From assembly GCF_003515945.1 (NCBI RefSeq), contig NZ_QWLM01000004.1, positions 124,001 to 188,000 of the forward strand: 64,000 nucleotides of DNA. Reading direction: 5' to 3'. The position numbers and the translations under genes were made by a program. Under the pieces are notes generated by a model, which was not told the DNA's origin, did no database searches, and saw only the letters and a list, made by a program, of their open reading frames with translations. Position 1 is the stretch's first letter. Every line of letters begins with the position of its first letter. This DNA is from Dermacoccus abyssi (GTDB taxonomy: Bacteria; Actinomycetota; Actinomycetes; Actinomycetales; Dermatophilaceae). Below, piece by piece: positions 1 to 9,610 of this stretch.

Positions 1-1
1 C

Positions 2-169
2 GAATCGACTCGCCGCATCCGACTCGTGGAACGTCACGAGCGCTACGGGCGCAGCACGGAGGACGCTCGAGCGCACGCTCTCGGCTCGGACGAGACGAAC
101 GCCCGCCGCATCGAGCACAACATGGTCGCGCGGGCGGGGCTCACCGTCCTGGAGGTCGACCCGGGCTGA
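2..169 (+). CDS. Nucleoside/nucleotide kinase family protein, C-terminal end only
   Basis: The gene enters from the left edge; 55 codons and a TGA stop are visible. The tail has the form RLVERHERYGRS...GSDETNARRIE, which resembles the lid/C-terminal part of the P-loop kinase family related to uridine kinase and phosphoribulokinase (often annotated as nucleoside/nucleotide kinase family or fructose-transport kinase). The ATP-binding P-loop lies outside the window, so the substrate cannot be judged. Its stop codon directly abuts the stop of the convergent membrane-protein gene on the other strand, with no spacer. The call rests on family resemblance of a short fragment. Confidence 0.5.
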   Translation, partial: ESTRRIRLVERHERYGRSTEDARAHALGSDETNARRIEHNMVARAGLTVLEVDPG

Positions 170-1264
170 TCACCCCTTGGAACACCACAGGTGCCAGCGG
201 AACCCGAGCAGATCCGTCCACCACACCGAGTGCCCGTTCTTCGGGTCACCCAGCAGGTCACGCAAGCCAAAGGGCACGCATGTGCTGGGCCAGGACGTCG
301 TCGGCGGGGTCGGTGTGGTCGTCGGTGACGGTGTCGGCTGCGTCGGCTCACTCGTCGGAGTCGACGGCGAGGGGCTCGTCGGTTCCGACGGACGCGCCGG
401 CTCGGTGGTCGGCGTGGTCGGGTTCGACGTCGTCGGCTGCGACGGTTCGCTCGTCGGCGTCGTGGGTTCCGTGCTCGGTTCGCTCGTCGGCGTCGTCGGG
501 TTCGACGTGGGTTCGGTGGTCGGCGACGTCGGTTGCGTCGTGCTCGGTCCGCTCCTCGACGAATCCGACGGTGCGGGAGCGGTCGACGTGGGAGCCTGCG
601 ACGTCGAAGTGCCCGGTGCGGAAGCCGTCGCCGAACCGGACGGCACCGGCGGCAGCCCGGACGTCGGCACGGTGGCCGAACCCGTCGGCGTTGCGGCGCC
701 CGGCATCGTTGTGCGTAACGGGGATCCGCCTGCCGACGGCAAGCCTGGCAGGCGCGGCAGGGTGACCGCGGAGGAGCCCGACGGAACGACTGGGCCGTTG
801 TTCCCTCGCTCGGAGGCGGCGCGCTCGTTCGCGCGGGGGGCGCTCGTCGCCCAGGTGGACGTCGAGGTCGGCTGACTCGTCGCGGACGCCGTCGACGACG
901 CAGTGGGAGTGTCCGTGGAGGACGACGACGGATCGGCCGGCGCACTCGAGGAGGAGTTCGGTCCACGGGAACTCGAGGCGGCACCGTCGTCCGGGTCCAG
1001 CAGGACGACGCCGGCCGCCACGGTTGCGGCAAGGCCCACGAGCGCGGCGCCGGCGGCCCAAGTGCTCACCGTTCCGCCGGCGCCCGGCGCTCCGGCCGCA
1101 CCGGATCCGGCGGCGGCCCCGGACGGGTCGTTCAGCGCCTCGCGCAAAGCCTCGGCCTTACCGGCGTCGAGGGCGGACGGAGTGACGGTTGCGGCCCGAG
1201 CGGACAGCGCATCACGCAACTGTTGCTCGAGGGCGGCGAACTCGTCGGGTCGAAGATCAGCCAT
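170..1264 (-). CDS. Putative anti-sigma-like single-pass membrane protein with long S/T/P-rich exterior
   Basis: This 364-residue protein starts inside the end of the sigma factor gene (8-bp overlap), so the two are probably translationally coupled. Residues 1-65 form a charged cytoplasmic part, and residues 68-89 form one hydrophobic helix (AAGAALVGLAATVAAGVVLL). About 235 residues of Ser/Thr/Pro/Glu-rich low-complexity sequence follow, with imperfect TPTSEP-type repeats. A distinct Trp/Cys-containing tail closes the protein (STCVPFGLRDLLGD...WHLWCSKG). Gene order fits a membrane partner that holds the ECF sigma factor, but the zinc anti-sigma motif HxxxCxxC is absent. Function is inferred from position only; the tail may be a sensory or wall-contact module. 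Confidence 0.55.
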   Translation of the reverse strand: MADLRPDEFAALEQQLRDALSARAATVTPSALDAGKAEALREALNDPSGAAAGSGAAGAPGAGGTVSTWAAGAALVGLAATVAAGVVLLDPDDGAASSSRGPNSSSSAPADPSSSSTDTPTASSTASATSQPTSTSTWATSAPRANERAASERGNNGPVVPSGSSAVTLPRLPGLPSAGGSPLRTTMPGAATPTGSATVPTSGLPPVPSGSATASAPGTSTSQAPTSTAPAPSDSSRSGPSTTQPTSPTTEPTSNPTTPTSEPSTEPTTPTSEPSQPTTSNPTTPTTEPARPSEPTSPSPSTPTSEPTQPTPSPTTTPTPPTTSWPSTCVPFGLRDLLGDPKNGHSVWWTDLLGFRWHLWCSKG

Positions 1265-1898
1265 CGGCGTCTCGCATCGCTCGGGCGAGCTTGGCCATGG
1301 CGCGTGAGGCTTGCGACTTCACCGTGCCCTGGCTGATCCCGAGGGTCGACGCGATCTCGACCTCGCTCAGCCCCTCCCAGTACCGCAGCACGAGAACCTC
1401 GCGCATGCGGGTGGGCAACGCGTCGAGGTGGCCAAGCACCTGCTGGTGCTCGTCGGCCAGAAGAACGGGCTCGTCGGAACCGGGCCCGGCCTCGGGTTCG
1501 GCAGCAGCGGCGTACTCGCGGGCGGTGCGGCGACGCCTTAGCACCGAGCGGGCGTGGTTGAGCACGGACGCACGCAGGTACGCGCGGGCGTTCGCGGGCG
1601 ATTCGAGGGAGTCGACGTTGCGGTGCAGACCGAGGAAGGCGTCGTGCACGACGTCCTGCGCCGACTCGATGTCGTCGACGAGCTGACGAGCCAGACGCAC
1701 CATGTCGTGGTACGAACTGACGTACAGGGCGTCGAGGTCGACCTCGTCCGGGGGAGAGCCTTGCGAGGACGTGTTCGCCCCCGAGGTCGCGTCGTCACCG
1801 GTCGACGCAGCGCGCTCCGAACGAGCGCTTCGCGCCCCTTCCGAGATGGCCCACCAGGGCGCCGGGGGAAGCGGAAGCGCTGCATGGACGAGAGTCAT
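1257..1898 (-). CDS. ECF RNA polymerase sigma factor (SigE-type)
   Basis: This 213-residue sigma-70 family factor directs RNA polymerase to a small promoter set. Region 2 lies at about residues 56-120 (AQDVVHDAFLGLHRNV and the following helix). Region 4 lies at 155-208 and carries the helix-turn-helix LSEVEIASTLGISQGTVKSQ. The first 50 residues are a non-conserved Ala/Ser-rich extension. The ATG at 1898 was chosen because GGGGAG sits about 6 bases upstream; the frame stays open further upstream but without family similarity. It is followed, with overlap, by the membrane protein at 170-1264, a usual sigma/anti-sigma arrangement. The inducing signal is unknown. Confidence 0.85.
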   Translation of the reverse strand: MTLVHAALPLPPAPWWAISEGARSARSERAASTGDDATSGANTSSQGSPPDEVDLDALYVSSYHDMVRLARQLVDDIESAQDVVHDAFLGLHRNVDSLESPANARAYLRASVLNHARSVLRRRRTAREYAAAAEPEAGPGSDEPVLLADEHQQVLGHLDALPTRMREVLVLRYWEGLSEVEIASTLGISQGTVKSQASRAMAKLARAMRDADG

Positions 1899-2131
1899 GC
1901 ACCCGCTCCCCTCATCACACGGCAGATGCCGACGCCGATGTTCTGCAGGGCGATTCGGACGATGCCCCATCATCCAGTGTCGGCGAGGAACGCGGGCCGG
2001 GGCAAGCCGATCGACCCAAGTGTCCGCGCAAGCGGGTGCCTGGCCCGCGCGGTCGATCGTCCTCATGACAGAAAAGACGCACACCGGACCGACAGGTTGC
2101 ATGCCACCTGACGAAATATGCCCGAGGTGGC
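1899..2131 (-). promoter_or_regulatory. Leader region of the sigma factor gene with interleaved inverted repeats
   Basis: This gene-free stretch lies between the ParA-like stop and the sigma start. It holds two inverted repeats whose arms alternate. The first pairs 1991-2004 with 2037-2049 (about 12 bp, one bulge). The second pairs CGATCGACC at 2008-2016 with GGTCGATCG at 2051-2059. Such an order could form a pseudoknot or two mutually exclusive structures. It may also act as a terminator for the upstream gene. No convincing promoter was identified. Confidence 0.3.
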
Positions 2132-2914
2132 TCAGGACGTGCGCCGGCGAAGGGCCTTGGCCGTGCGTCCGATGCGTGACAGCAGCGCATCGTAAGCGTC
2201 CGTCATCGGAGCCGATCCGGCGATGGCGCTGAGAGGCTGGCGTGCTCCCTGAGCCCGCTGAACCACAGCCCGATCCGCCAGGACAGGTGAGAGGACGAGT
2301 GGCCCGAAGGTCCGCTCCAGTACCTTCACCTGTTCGGCGTGTTCGCGGACCGAGGGACGGAACCGGTTGACGACGATGCCGAGCGGTTGCAGCCCGCCCG
2401 CCTCACGTCGACGCAGGTCGTCGATCGCGGCGAAGAGTCGGTTCGCAGCATTGACGGCGAACGCCCCCGGTTCGGCGACGACGATGGCGCGGTCGCTCGC
2501 GACGAGCGCGCTGCGCGTCAGGCCGGACAGCGACGGCGGTGCATCGATGAGGACGAGATCGTAGTCGAGCTTGCCGAGCGCTTTGCGCAGCGTGTGGAGG
2601 CTCTCCCCCTCGGCGTCCGGGCGATCGAGCGCTGCGGTCGACGGGGCACCGGGCAGGACGTGAAGCTCCCCCGCACCCTCCCAGCCCGAGGCGACGATCG
2701 TCTGCTCGAGCACCTTGCGCTTCGGGCTTTCCAGCACGTCACCACTCGCACTGCCGGTAGCCTTGGCACCGAGGGCATAGGTGGCGTCACCCTGCGGGTC
2801 GAGGTCGACGACGAGCGTCGCGAGCCCCTTGCGCATCGCGGCGTCGGCGAGCCCGAGGACGACGGAGGTCTTACCCACCCCGCCCTTGAGGCTGCACACG
2901 CTGATGACGACCAT
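2132..2914 (-). CDS. Orphan ParA/MinD-type ATPase
   Basis: This 260-residue P-loop ATPase belongs to the ParA/MinD family that positions DNA, chemosensory or polar cargo. It shows the deviant Walker A motif KGGVGKT at residues 10-16, the DLDPQGDATY segment at 37-46, and a Walker B-like segment YDLVLIDAPPSL. No parB gene or parS-like repeat lies beside it, so chromosome segregation cannot be claimed; many actinobacteria carry such stand-alone copies. TAGGGT lies 6 bases before the ATG, so the gene is probably leaderless. It is followed by the sigma factor gene on the same strand. Confidence 0.8.
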   Translation of the reverse strand: MVVISVCSLKGGVGKTSVVLGLADAAMRKGLATLVVDLDPQGDATYALGAKATGSASGDVLESPKRKVLEQTIVASGWEGAGELHVLPGAPSTAALDRPDAEGESLHTLRKALGKLDYDLVLIDAPPSLSGLTRSALVASDRAIVVAEPGAFAVNAANRLFAAIDDLRRREAGGLQPLGIVVNRFRPSVREHAEQVKVLERTFGPLVLSPVLADRAVVQRAQGARQPLSAIAGSAPMTDAYDALLSRIGRTAKALRRRTS

Positions 2915-2930
2915 GGCTCAACCCTAGGCG

Positions 2931-2964
2931 GGCGCGGCGCAGCGGTGCCCCGACACGCCGCGCC
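2931..2964. terminator. Hairpin between glpK end and the ParA-like gene start
   Basis: GGCGCGGCG at 2931-2939 pairs with CGCCGCGCC at 2956-2964 around a 16-base loop. There is no U-tract, as is common for GC-rich actinobacterial terminators. It lies just after the glpK stop on the transcribed minus strand. Confidence 0.45.
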
Positions 2965-2973
2965 GCCGACAGG

Positions 2974-4482
<1,509 letters not shown>

Positions 4483-4543
4483 GTTCTACTCCTCGTGCGT
4501 CGAGTTGGCGTTGGCGGTTGATGTCGAGTCTGCCCCGAACGGG

Positions 4544-5269
4544 TCAGCCGATGTAGAGATTGGCGGCGAAGCCTGCGATGAGGCCGCCGATGACGGGGCC
4601 GACGACCGGCACCCATGCGTAACTCCAGTTGGAGTCGTCCTTGTTGGGGATGGGAAGGAGGAAGTGCGCAAGGCGCGGCGCCAGGTCGCGTGCCGGGTTG
4701 ATGGCGTAGCCCGTCGGACCACCGAGCGAGACACCGATGGCGACGACGAGGAAAGCAACGTTGAGCGGTCCGGCCTGGCTCGGCGTCTTGGCGAACACGA
4801 GGATCGTGAAGACGAGGACGAACGTTCCGACGACCTCCGTCATGACGTTCCAGAACGGCGATCGGACGGTGGCCGAGGTGGAGAAGACGTTCGTCGGCGC
4901 GTCCTCGTGCTCGTCGAACTGCTTCTTGTAGGCCATCCACACGACGACGGCGCCGATGAAGCCGCCGACGAACTGGGCGGCGACGTAGGTGAGTGTCGAG
5001 GCGGCCGTGATGTCGACGCCCTTGGCGTAGGTGTCGGCGCCACTCGCCCACATGCCGAGGGTCACCGCGGGGTTGAGGTGGGCACCTGACTTGTAGGCGG
5101 CGAACACTCCGGAGAAGACGGCGAAGCCCCACCCGATGTTGATCATGAGAGGGCCGCCGCCGAAGCCGCCGTTCTTCGGCAGCAGGACGTTGGCCACGAC
5201 ACCCACACCGAGGACGATGAGGATCGCCGTTCCGACGACTTCGCTCAGGAAGACTTGTCCGAGTGACAT
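4544..5269 (-). CDS. glpF: Glycerol uptake facilitator (aquaglyceroporin, MIP family)
   Basis: This 241-residue, six-helix channel of the MIP family lets glycerol diffuse across the membrane. The two half-helix signatures are present as GAHLNPAVTLG and AINPARDLAPR; the Asp after the second NPAR is typical of glycerol facilitators rather than water-only channels. The start at 5269 (MSLGQVFLSEVVG) was chosen because GGAG precedes it and the family begins here. A TAGGAT -10-like box at 5328-5333 fits transcription toward glpF and glpK. Confidence 0.92.
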   Translation of the reverse strand: MSLGQVFLSEVVGTAILIVLGVGVVANVLLPKNGGFGGGPLMINIGWGFAVFSGVFAAYKSGAHLNPAVTLGMWASGADTYAKGVDITAASTLTYVAAQFVGGFIGAVVVWMAYKKQFDEHEDAPTNVFSTSATVRSPFWNVMTEVVGTFVLVFTILVFAKTPSQAGPLNVAFLVVAIGVSLGGPTGYAINPARDLAPRLAHFLLPIPNKDDSNWSYAWVPVVGPVIGGLIAGFAANLYIG

Positions 5270-5519
5270 GCGTTCTCCGTTCGTGAAGGATCCCGTGACG
5301 GGCGCGCCCCGGGGATGCTCGTTTCGCATCCTACGCGGTGGGCTGAGGTCGCTGGGGGTTCCGCAGCGGGCGCGACGAAGACTTCGCTCTCCGTTCGTCG
5401 TGTGACGAAAGGCCCACGCTCCGGACTCGGGAAACGTCCATTCGAGCGGTCTAAGGTAGAGGGGAAGCCGTGTTCCGCGCGCGCCCGTGAGACCCGTCGC
5501 TCCCCTTTCGGAGGTACCC
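5270..5519. promoter_or_regulatory. Divergent glpFK / glpD promoter region with two palindromes
   Basis: The 250-bp divergent region contains a -10-like TAGGAT for glpFK (5328-5333, minus strand) and TAAGGT for glpD (5452-5457). Between them lie two inverted repeats: CGAAG-A-CTTCG at 5376-5386 and TTCGTC-GTGT-GACGAA at 5394-5409. Their position between the two promoters suits a shared repressor site, for example an IclR-family glycerol regulator (GylR type), but no regulator gene is in the window. Confidence 0.5.
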
Positions 5520-7247
5520 ATGACGATGCACCCCTACAGCGCGAAGATGAGCCCGCAGGCCCGCGAGGAATCGTGGCGCGAGCTCGGCGAGCGCGAACTC
5601 GACGTCCTCGTCATCGGCGGTGGTGTCACGGGCGCGGGCGTCGCGCTGGACGCCGTCACGCGCGGCCTGCGTACCGGCCTCGTCGAGGCCCGCGACTTCG
5701 CGAGCGGCACCTCGAGCCGCTCGTCGAAGCTCTTCCACGGCGGCCTGCGCTACCTCGAGCAGCTCAACTTCGCTCTCGTTGCCGAGGCGCTCAAGGAACG
5801 CGAGCTCATGCTGACGCGCATCGCTCCGCACCTCGTGCACCCGGTGGCGTTCCTCTACCCGCTGAGCCACCGCGCCTGGGAGCGCCCGTACGTCGCGAGC
5901 GGTATCGCGATGTACGACCAGATGGGCGGCGCGCGCTCGGTGCCGCGCCAGAAGCACCTCACCCGCGGCGGCACGATGAAGCTGTTCCCGGGTCTCAAGC
6001 CGGACGCGATGGTCGGCTCGATCCGCTACTTCGACGCGCAGGCCGACGACGCGCGTCACACGATGACAGTGGCGCGCACCGCCGCGCAGTACGGCGCCAT
6101 CGTGCGCAACTCCACCGAGGTCGTCGAACTCGTCACCGAGGCCGACCGCGTCGTCGGTGCCGTCGTGCGTGACGTCGAGACGGGCGAGAAGCTCGAGGTC
6201 CGCGCCAAGGTCGTCATCAACTGCACCGGTGTGTGGACCGACGACATCCAGAAGATGACGGGTGGGCGTGGCCGTTTCCGCGTGCGCGCGTCGAAGGGCG
6301 TGCACATCCTCGTGCCGCGCGACCGTATCGCCGGCGAGGTGGGCCTCATCCTGCGCACCGAGAAGTCGGTGCTGTTCGTCATCCCGTGGGGTCAGCAGTG
6401 GCTCATCGGCACCACCGACACCGACTGGGCCCTCGACGTCGCCCACCCCGCGGCGACGAGCAAGGACATCGACTACATCCTCGAGCACGTCAACACGGTG
6501 CTCGCCGCGCCGCTCACGCGTGACGACATCCTCGGCGTGTACGCCGGCCTGCGTCCGCTGCTCGCGGGCGAGAGCGAGGACACCTCGGCGCTCTCGCGTG
6601 AGCACGCCGTCGCGCGCCCTCAGCCGGGCCTCATCTCGATCGCCGGCGGCAAGTACACGACCTACCGCGTCATGGCGGAGGACGCCGTCAACGCGGCCGC
6701 CGAGGACCTGGGCCCGATCAAGGACTCGGTCACGGAGGTGACGCCGCTCGTCGGCGCCGACGGGTACGCCGCGATGCTCAACCTCAAGCACGAGCTGGCC
6801 GCCGAGTCAGGCCTGCCCGAGTGGCGCATCGAGCACCTGCTCGGCCGCTACGGCTCGCGTCTGTACGAGGTGCTCGAGCTGGCACAGGACGACGCGTCGC
6901 TGCTCAAGCCCGTCGCGGCCGCTGACGAGTACCTGCGCTGCGAGATCGCGTACGCCGTGACGAACGAGGGCGCGCTGCACCTCGAGGACGTCCTCGCCCG
7001 CCGCACGCGCATGTCGATCGAGACCAAGCACCGCGGCGCCGACGCGGCGCAGGAGGTCGCCGACATCATCGCGCCGCTGCTCGGCTGGTCGGACGAGACG
7101 AAGAACGCCGAGATCACGTCGTACGTCGAGCGTGTCGAGGCCGAGCGCAAGTCGCAGGAGCTCGAGACCGACGAGGCCTCCGACGCCGCGCGCCTCGAGG
7201 CTCCCGACCCGCGCCCGGGTCTGCGCAAGGTGCTCGCCACCCGCTGA
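5520..7247 (+). CDS. glpD: Glycerol-3-phosphate dehydrogenase (FAD-dependent, aerobic)
   Basis: This 575-residue flavoenzyme oxidises glycerol 3-phosphate to dihydroxyacetone phosphate and passes electrons to the quinone pool at the membrane. The FAD-binding fold starts at VLVIGGGVTGAGVALDAVTRG, near residue 30. FASGTSSRSSKLFHGGLRYLE is the family signature, and the DAO and C-terminal domains follow to the normal length. The ATG at 5520 has CGGAGG about 6 bases upstream. It is divergent from glpF-glpK, which supplies its substrate. Confidence 0.95.
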   Translation: MTMHPYSAKMSPQAREESWRELGERELDVLVIGGGVTGAGVALDAVTRGLRTGLVEARDFASGTSSRSSKLFHGGLRYLEQLNFALVAEALKERELMLTRIAPHLVHPVAFLYPLSHRAWERPYVASGIAMYDQMGGARSVPRQKHLTRGGTMKLFPGLKPDAMVGSIRYFDAQADDARHTMTVARTAAQYGAIVRNSTEVVELVTEADRVVGAVVRDVETGEKLEVRAKVVINCTGVWTDDIQKMTGGRGRFRVRASKGVHILVPRDRIAGEVGLILRTEKSVLFVIPWGQQWLIGTTDTDWALDVAHPAATSKDIDYILEHVNTVLAAPLTRDDILGVYAGLRPLLAGESEDTSALSREHAVARPQPGLISIAGGKYTTYRVMAEDAVNAAAEDLGPIKDSVTEVTPLVGADGYAAMLNLKHELAAESGLPEWRIEHLLGRYGSRLYEVLELAQDDASLLKPVAAADEYLRCEIAYAVTNEGALHLEDVLARRTRMSIETKHRGADAAQEVADIIAPLLGWSDETKNAEITSYVERVEAERKSQELETDEASDAARLEAPDPRPGLRKVLATR

Positions 7248-7268
7248 CCTGCTGCTCACCGGTTCCCT

Positions 7269-7301
7269 CCGCCCCCTCCCGCCTGCCGCGGGTGGGGGCG
7301 G
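7269..7301 (+). terminator. Terminator after glpD
   Basis: A 14-base arm at 7269-7282 (CCGCCCCCTCCCGC) pairs with 7288-7301 with one mismatch around a 5-base loop, 21 bases after the glpD stop. Confidence 0.6.
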
Positions 7302-7349
7302 TGGCGTGTAGAGGCCGGTCTCCGGGGCGAGTCGGCCGTACGATGCATC

Positions 7350-8873
7350 GTGCCCCTCGATGTCATCGCTTTCCTGGCCGGGTTCCTCGCAGCTCTCATC
7401 GTCACGCTGCTCCTGGGACGCGCGGCCCTGCGTCGGTACGACATCGACTTCTCCGGCCGCGAAAGTGGCGGGTGCAGCGCGTTGGTCAGCCGGTTCGACG
7501 GTTATCCCCCGAGGGCTGTGCGGGCGATCGCCCACAAGGGAGGAGTCGTCCTGTGGCAGCCCCGACGGCGACTCGTCATCGCCACACCACCTGCCGCCAC
7601 CGACACGGCCACACGTCGCGCAACTGCACAACCGGACGATGCCCCGTGGGGCTGGAACCTCGAAGGCCGTGACGACGGTCCGGAACTGTTCGGCGGCGAG
7701 GGCCTCGCCACGGTCGTTCGACGAGCCTCACGAACGGCGCAGCGAGCTCCCCTCACGACCTGGGCGTGGCTGCTGTTCCCCCGATTCTGGGGTGCACTAG
7801 CCGGCGCCTTCGTGCTGACTGCGCTGGGGATGGCAGGCGTTGTCGCTCTCGGTCACACAGAAACCGTGACGGTGACCAAGACCGTCGCCGACCCGGAGAT
7901 CGACGAAACCTTGTGCACCTTCGTTCTCAGCGACGCGGCCGGCAAGGCGGCCGGCGAGCAGGTGTCGTCGTGCGTCATGGTCGACGAGCCTCGAGTGGGC
8001 GCGCGGGTGGAAGCCGTCGCGCTGCCGGCGAGCGACTACGCCATCGTCCTCGACGACTTGGGCTTGTCGGAGCCGACACTCGGCAGTCTCTTCATGGCAG
8101 CCGGAGCCGGCGGTGTCGCAGTGGTCTCCGGCCTCTGGCGCGCCGTCCTACCGCGCCGTCGAACGAGCCTCATCCCCTTCCCGATCGCCTCGGACGACGC
8201 CGAGGGCGTGGACATCGCGGCCATGGAGCACTTGACGCTGGCCGAACTCGCCGACCTCGAGGAGAGCATCGCCCCGCAGCCCTCGACGACCCCCTCGCAC
8301 GCCGGTACTGGGGTTCGGGGGCTGATCAACCGGATGAGGCTCTATCCGATTCCTGCGGGATCTTTCGCGACGTTGGCCCTGTGCTGGCACCACTACGACG
8401 AGCATCGAAACATCGCCCTCGTGGTCGGGCTCGTGGCGCTCATGGTGTTCGTTCGAGGACTCGTGCTGAGCCTGACGCAGTTCGTCGAGGTGCGCTCCCT
8501 CACGCACCAGGCCTGGCAGGGTCCGCTCGCGTACTCACGCGTGCCGGGCGTTGCCAACGCTGTGCTGCTCTTCCTGCGCCCCGGCCGTGCGCTGTGGCTC
8601 GATCTCGATGGCAGCGTGCCGCCCCGCGGCACCGCGCAATACCGCGGTGATCTCACCGAGGACCCCTCATCGGTCCAACTGCTCGTGGACGGAGTCCTCC
8701 TGCGCGCCGATCGTCGCCACCCCGAGTTGGGCCCAGCGGAACTGGACCAGCTTCGCGAGGACGTTCTCGACGACCTCACCATGCTCATCGCCCGGGCCGA
8801 CCCACCGTCCACGCACAGGAACGTCACAGAAACGACCTTGGAACCGCATAGCCGCCGGGGCGACACTGAGTGA
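7350..8873 (+). CDS. Multi-pass membrane protein of unknown function
   Basis: I do not recognise this 507-residue protein. Hydrophobic segments are visible near residues 4-24, 145-170, 250-275, 335-350 and 360-385, with polar domains between and a C-terminal cytoplasmic part of about 110 residues. No catalytic motif is evident. The GTG at 7350 is preceded by TACGAT five bases upstream, suggesting a leaderless transcript. Its stop lies one base before the ATG of the response regulator, so it may be the first gene of a unit with the two-component system and could share its signal, which is inference. Confidence 0.6.
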   Translation: MPLDVIAFLAGFLAALIVTLLLGRAALRRYDIDFSGRESGGCSALVSRFDGYPPRAVRAIAHKGGVVLWQPRRRLVIATPPAATDTATRRATAQPDDAPWGWNLEGRDDGPELFGGEGLATVVRRASRTAQRAPLTTWAWLLFPRFWGALAGAFVLTALGMAGVVALGHTETVTVTKTVADPEIDETLCTFVLSDAAGKAAGEQVSSCVMVDEPRVGARVEAVALPASDYAIVLDDLGLSEPTLGSLFMAAGAGGVAVVSGLWRAVLPRRRTSLIPFPIASDDAEGVDIAAMEHLTLAELADLEESIAPQPSTTPSHAGTGVRGLINRMRLYPIPAGSFATLALCWHHYDEHRNIALVVGLVALMVFVRGLVLSLTQFVEVRSLTHQAWQGPLAYSRVPGVANAVLLFLRPGRALWLDLDGSVPPRGTAQYRGDLTEDPSSVQLLVDGVLLRADRRHPELGPAELDQLREDVLDDLTMLIARADPPSTHRNVTETTLEPHSRRGDTE

Positions 8874-8874
8874 C

Positions 8875-9599
8875 ATGAGCCCCGCTGCCCCCGCTTTGAA
8901 GCGCCCCGACGGCGCGAACGTCCGGGTCCTCGTCGTCGACGACGAGTCGAACCTCACCGAACTGCTGTCGATGGCCCTTCGCTACGAGGCTGGGACATCA
9001 AGAGCGCCGCCACCGGCAACGCGGCCGTCAAGACGGCCAAGGAGTTCAAGCCCGACGCCGTCGTGCTCGACATGATGCTGCCCGACTTCGACGGCCTCGA
9101 GGTGCTGCGCCGCATGCGCGACGAGGACCCGACGCTGCCAGTCCTCTTCCTCACCGCGCGCGATGCCGTTGAGGACAGGGTGGCCGGTCTGACGGCCGGA
9201 GGCGACGACTACGTCACGAAGCCCTTCAGCCTCGAGGAGGTCGTGGCCCGCGTGCGCGCGTTGCTGCGCCGCTCGGTCCAGTTGCAGGAGGAGGAGAGCT
9301 CGCTGCTGCGCGTCGGCGACCTCACCCTCGACGAGGACAGCCACGAAGTGATGCGCGGCGACGAGGAGATCACCCTCACCGCAACGGAGTTCGAACTCCT
9401 GCGCTTCCTCATGCGCAACCCCAAGCGCGTACTGAGCAAGGCTCAGATCCTCGACCGGGTGTGGCACTACGACTTCGGCGGCCAGGCCAACGTCGTCGAG
9501 CTCTACATCAGCTACCTGCGCAAGAAGATCGACGCCGGCCGCGCACCGATGATCCACACGATGCGCGGCGCCGGCTACGTGCTCAAGCCCGCTTCCTGA
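8875..9599 (+). pseudogene. OmpR/PhoB-family response regulator, one-base frameshift
   Basis: The receiver domain begins in one frame (VRVLVVDDESNLTELLSMALRYE) and continues in another (GWDIKSAATGNAAVKTAKEF, then VLDMMLPDFDG with the phospho-acceptor Asp). The break lies at about 8986-8992, where GAGGC should read GAGGGC. Adding one base gives a 241-residue protein with receiver and winged-helix DNA-binding domains (SLEEVVARVRALLRR...VWHYDFGGQANVVELYISYLRKK). Everything else is intact and the histidine kinase follows, so a sequencing error is more likely than true loss. The gene starts one base after the upstream stop. Confidence 0.85.
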
Positions 9600-9610
9600 G
9601 CCGCCGCCCC

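Noticed and set aside
300-560. Tandem direct repeats of GTCGGCGTCG type looking like a DNA repeat array
   Set aside because: They encode the Thr/Ser/Pro/Glu low-complexity stalk of the membrane protein; unit length is irregular, so it is not a CRISPR or satellite.
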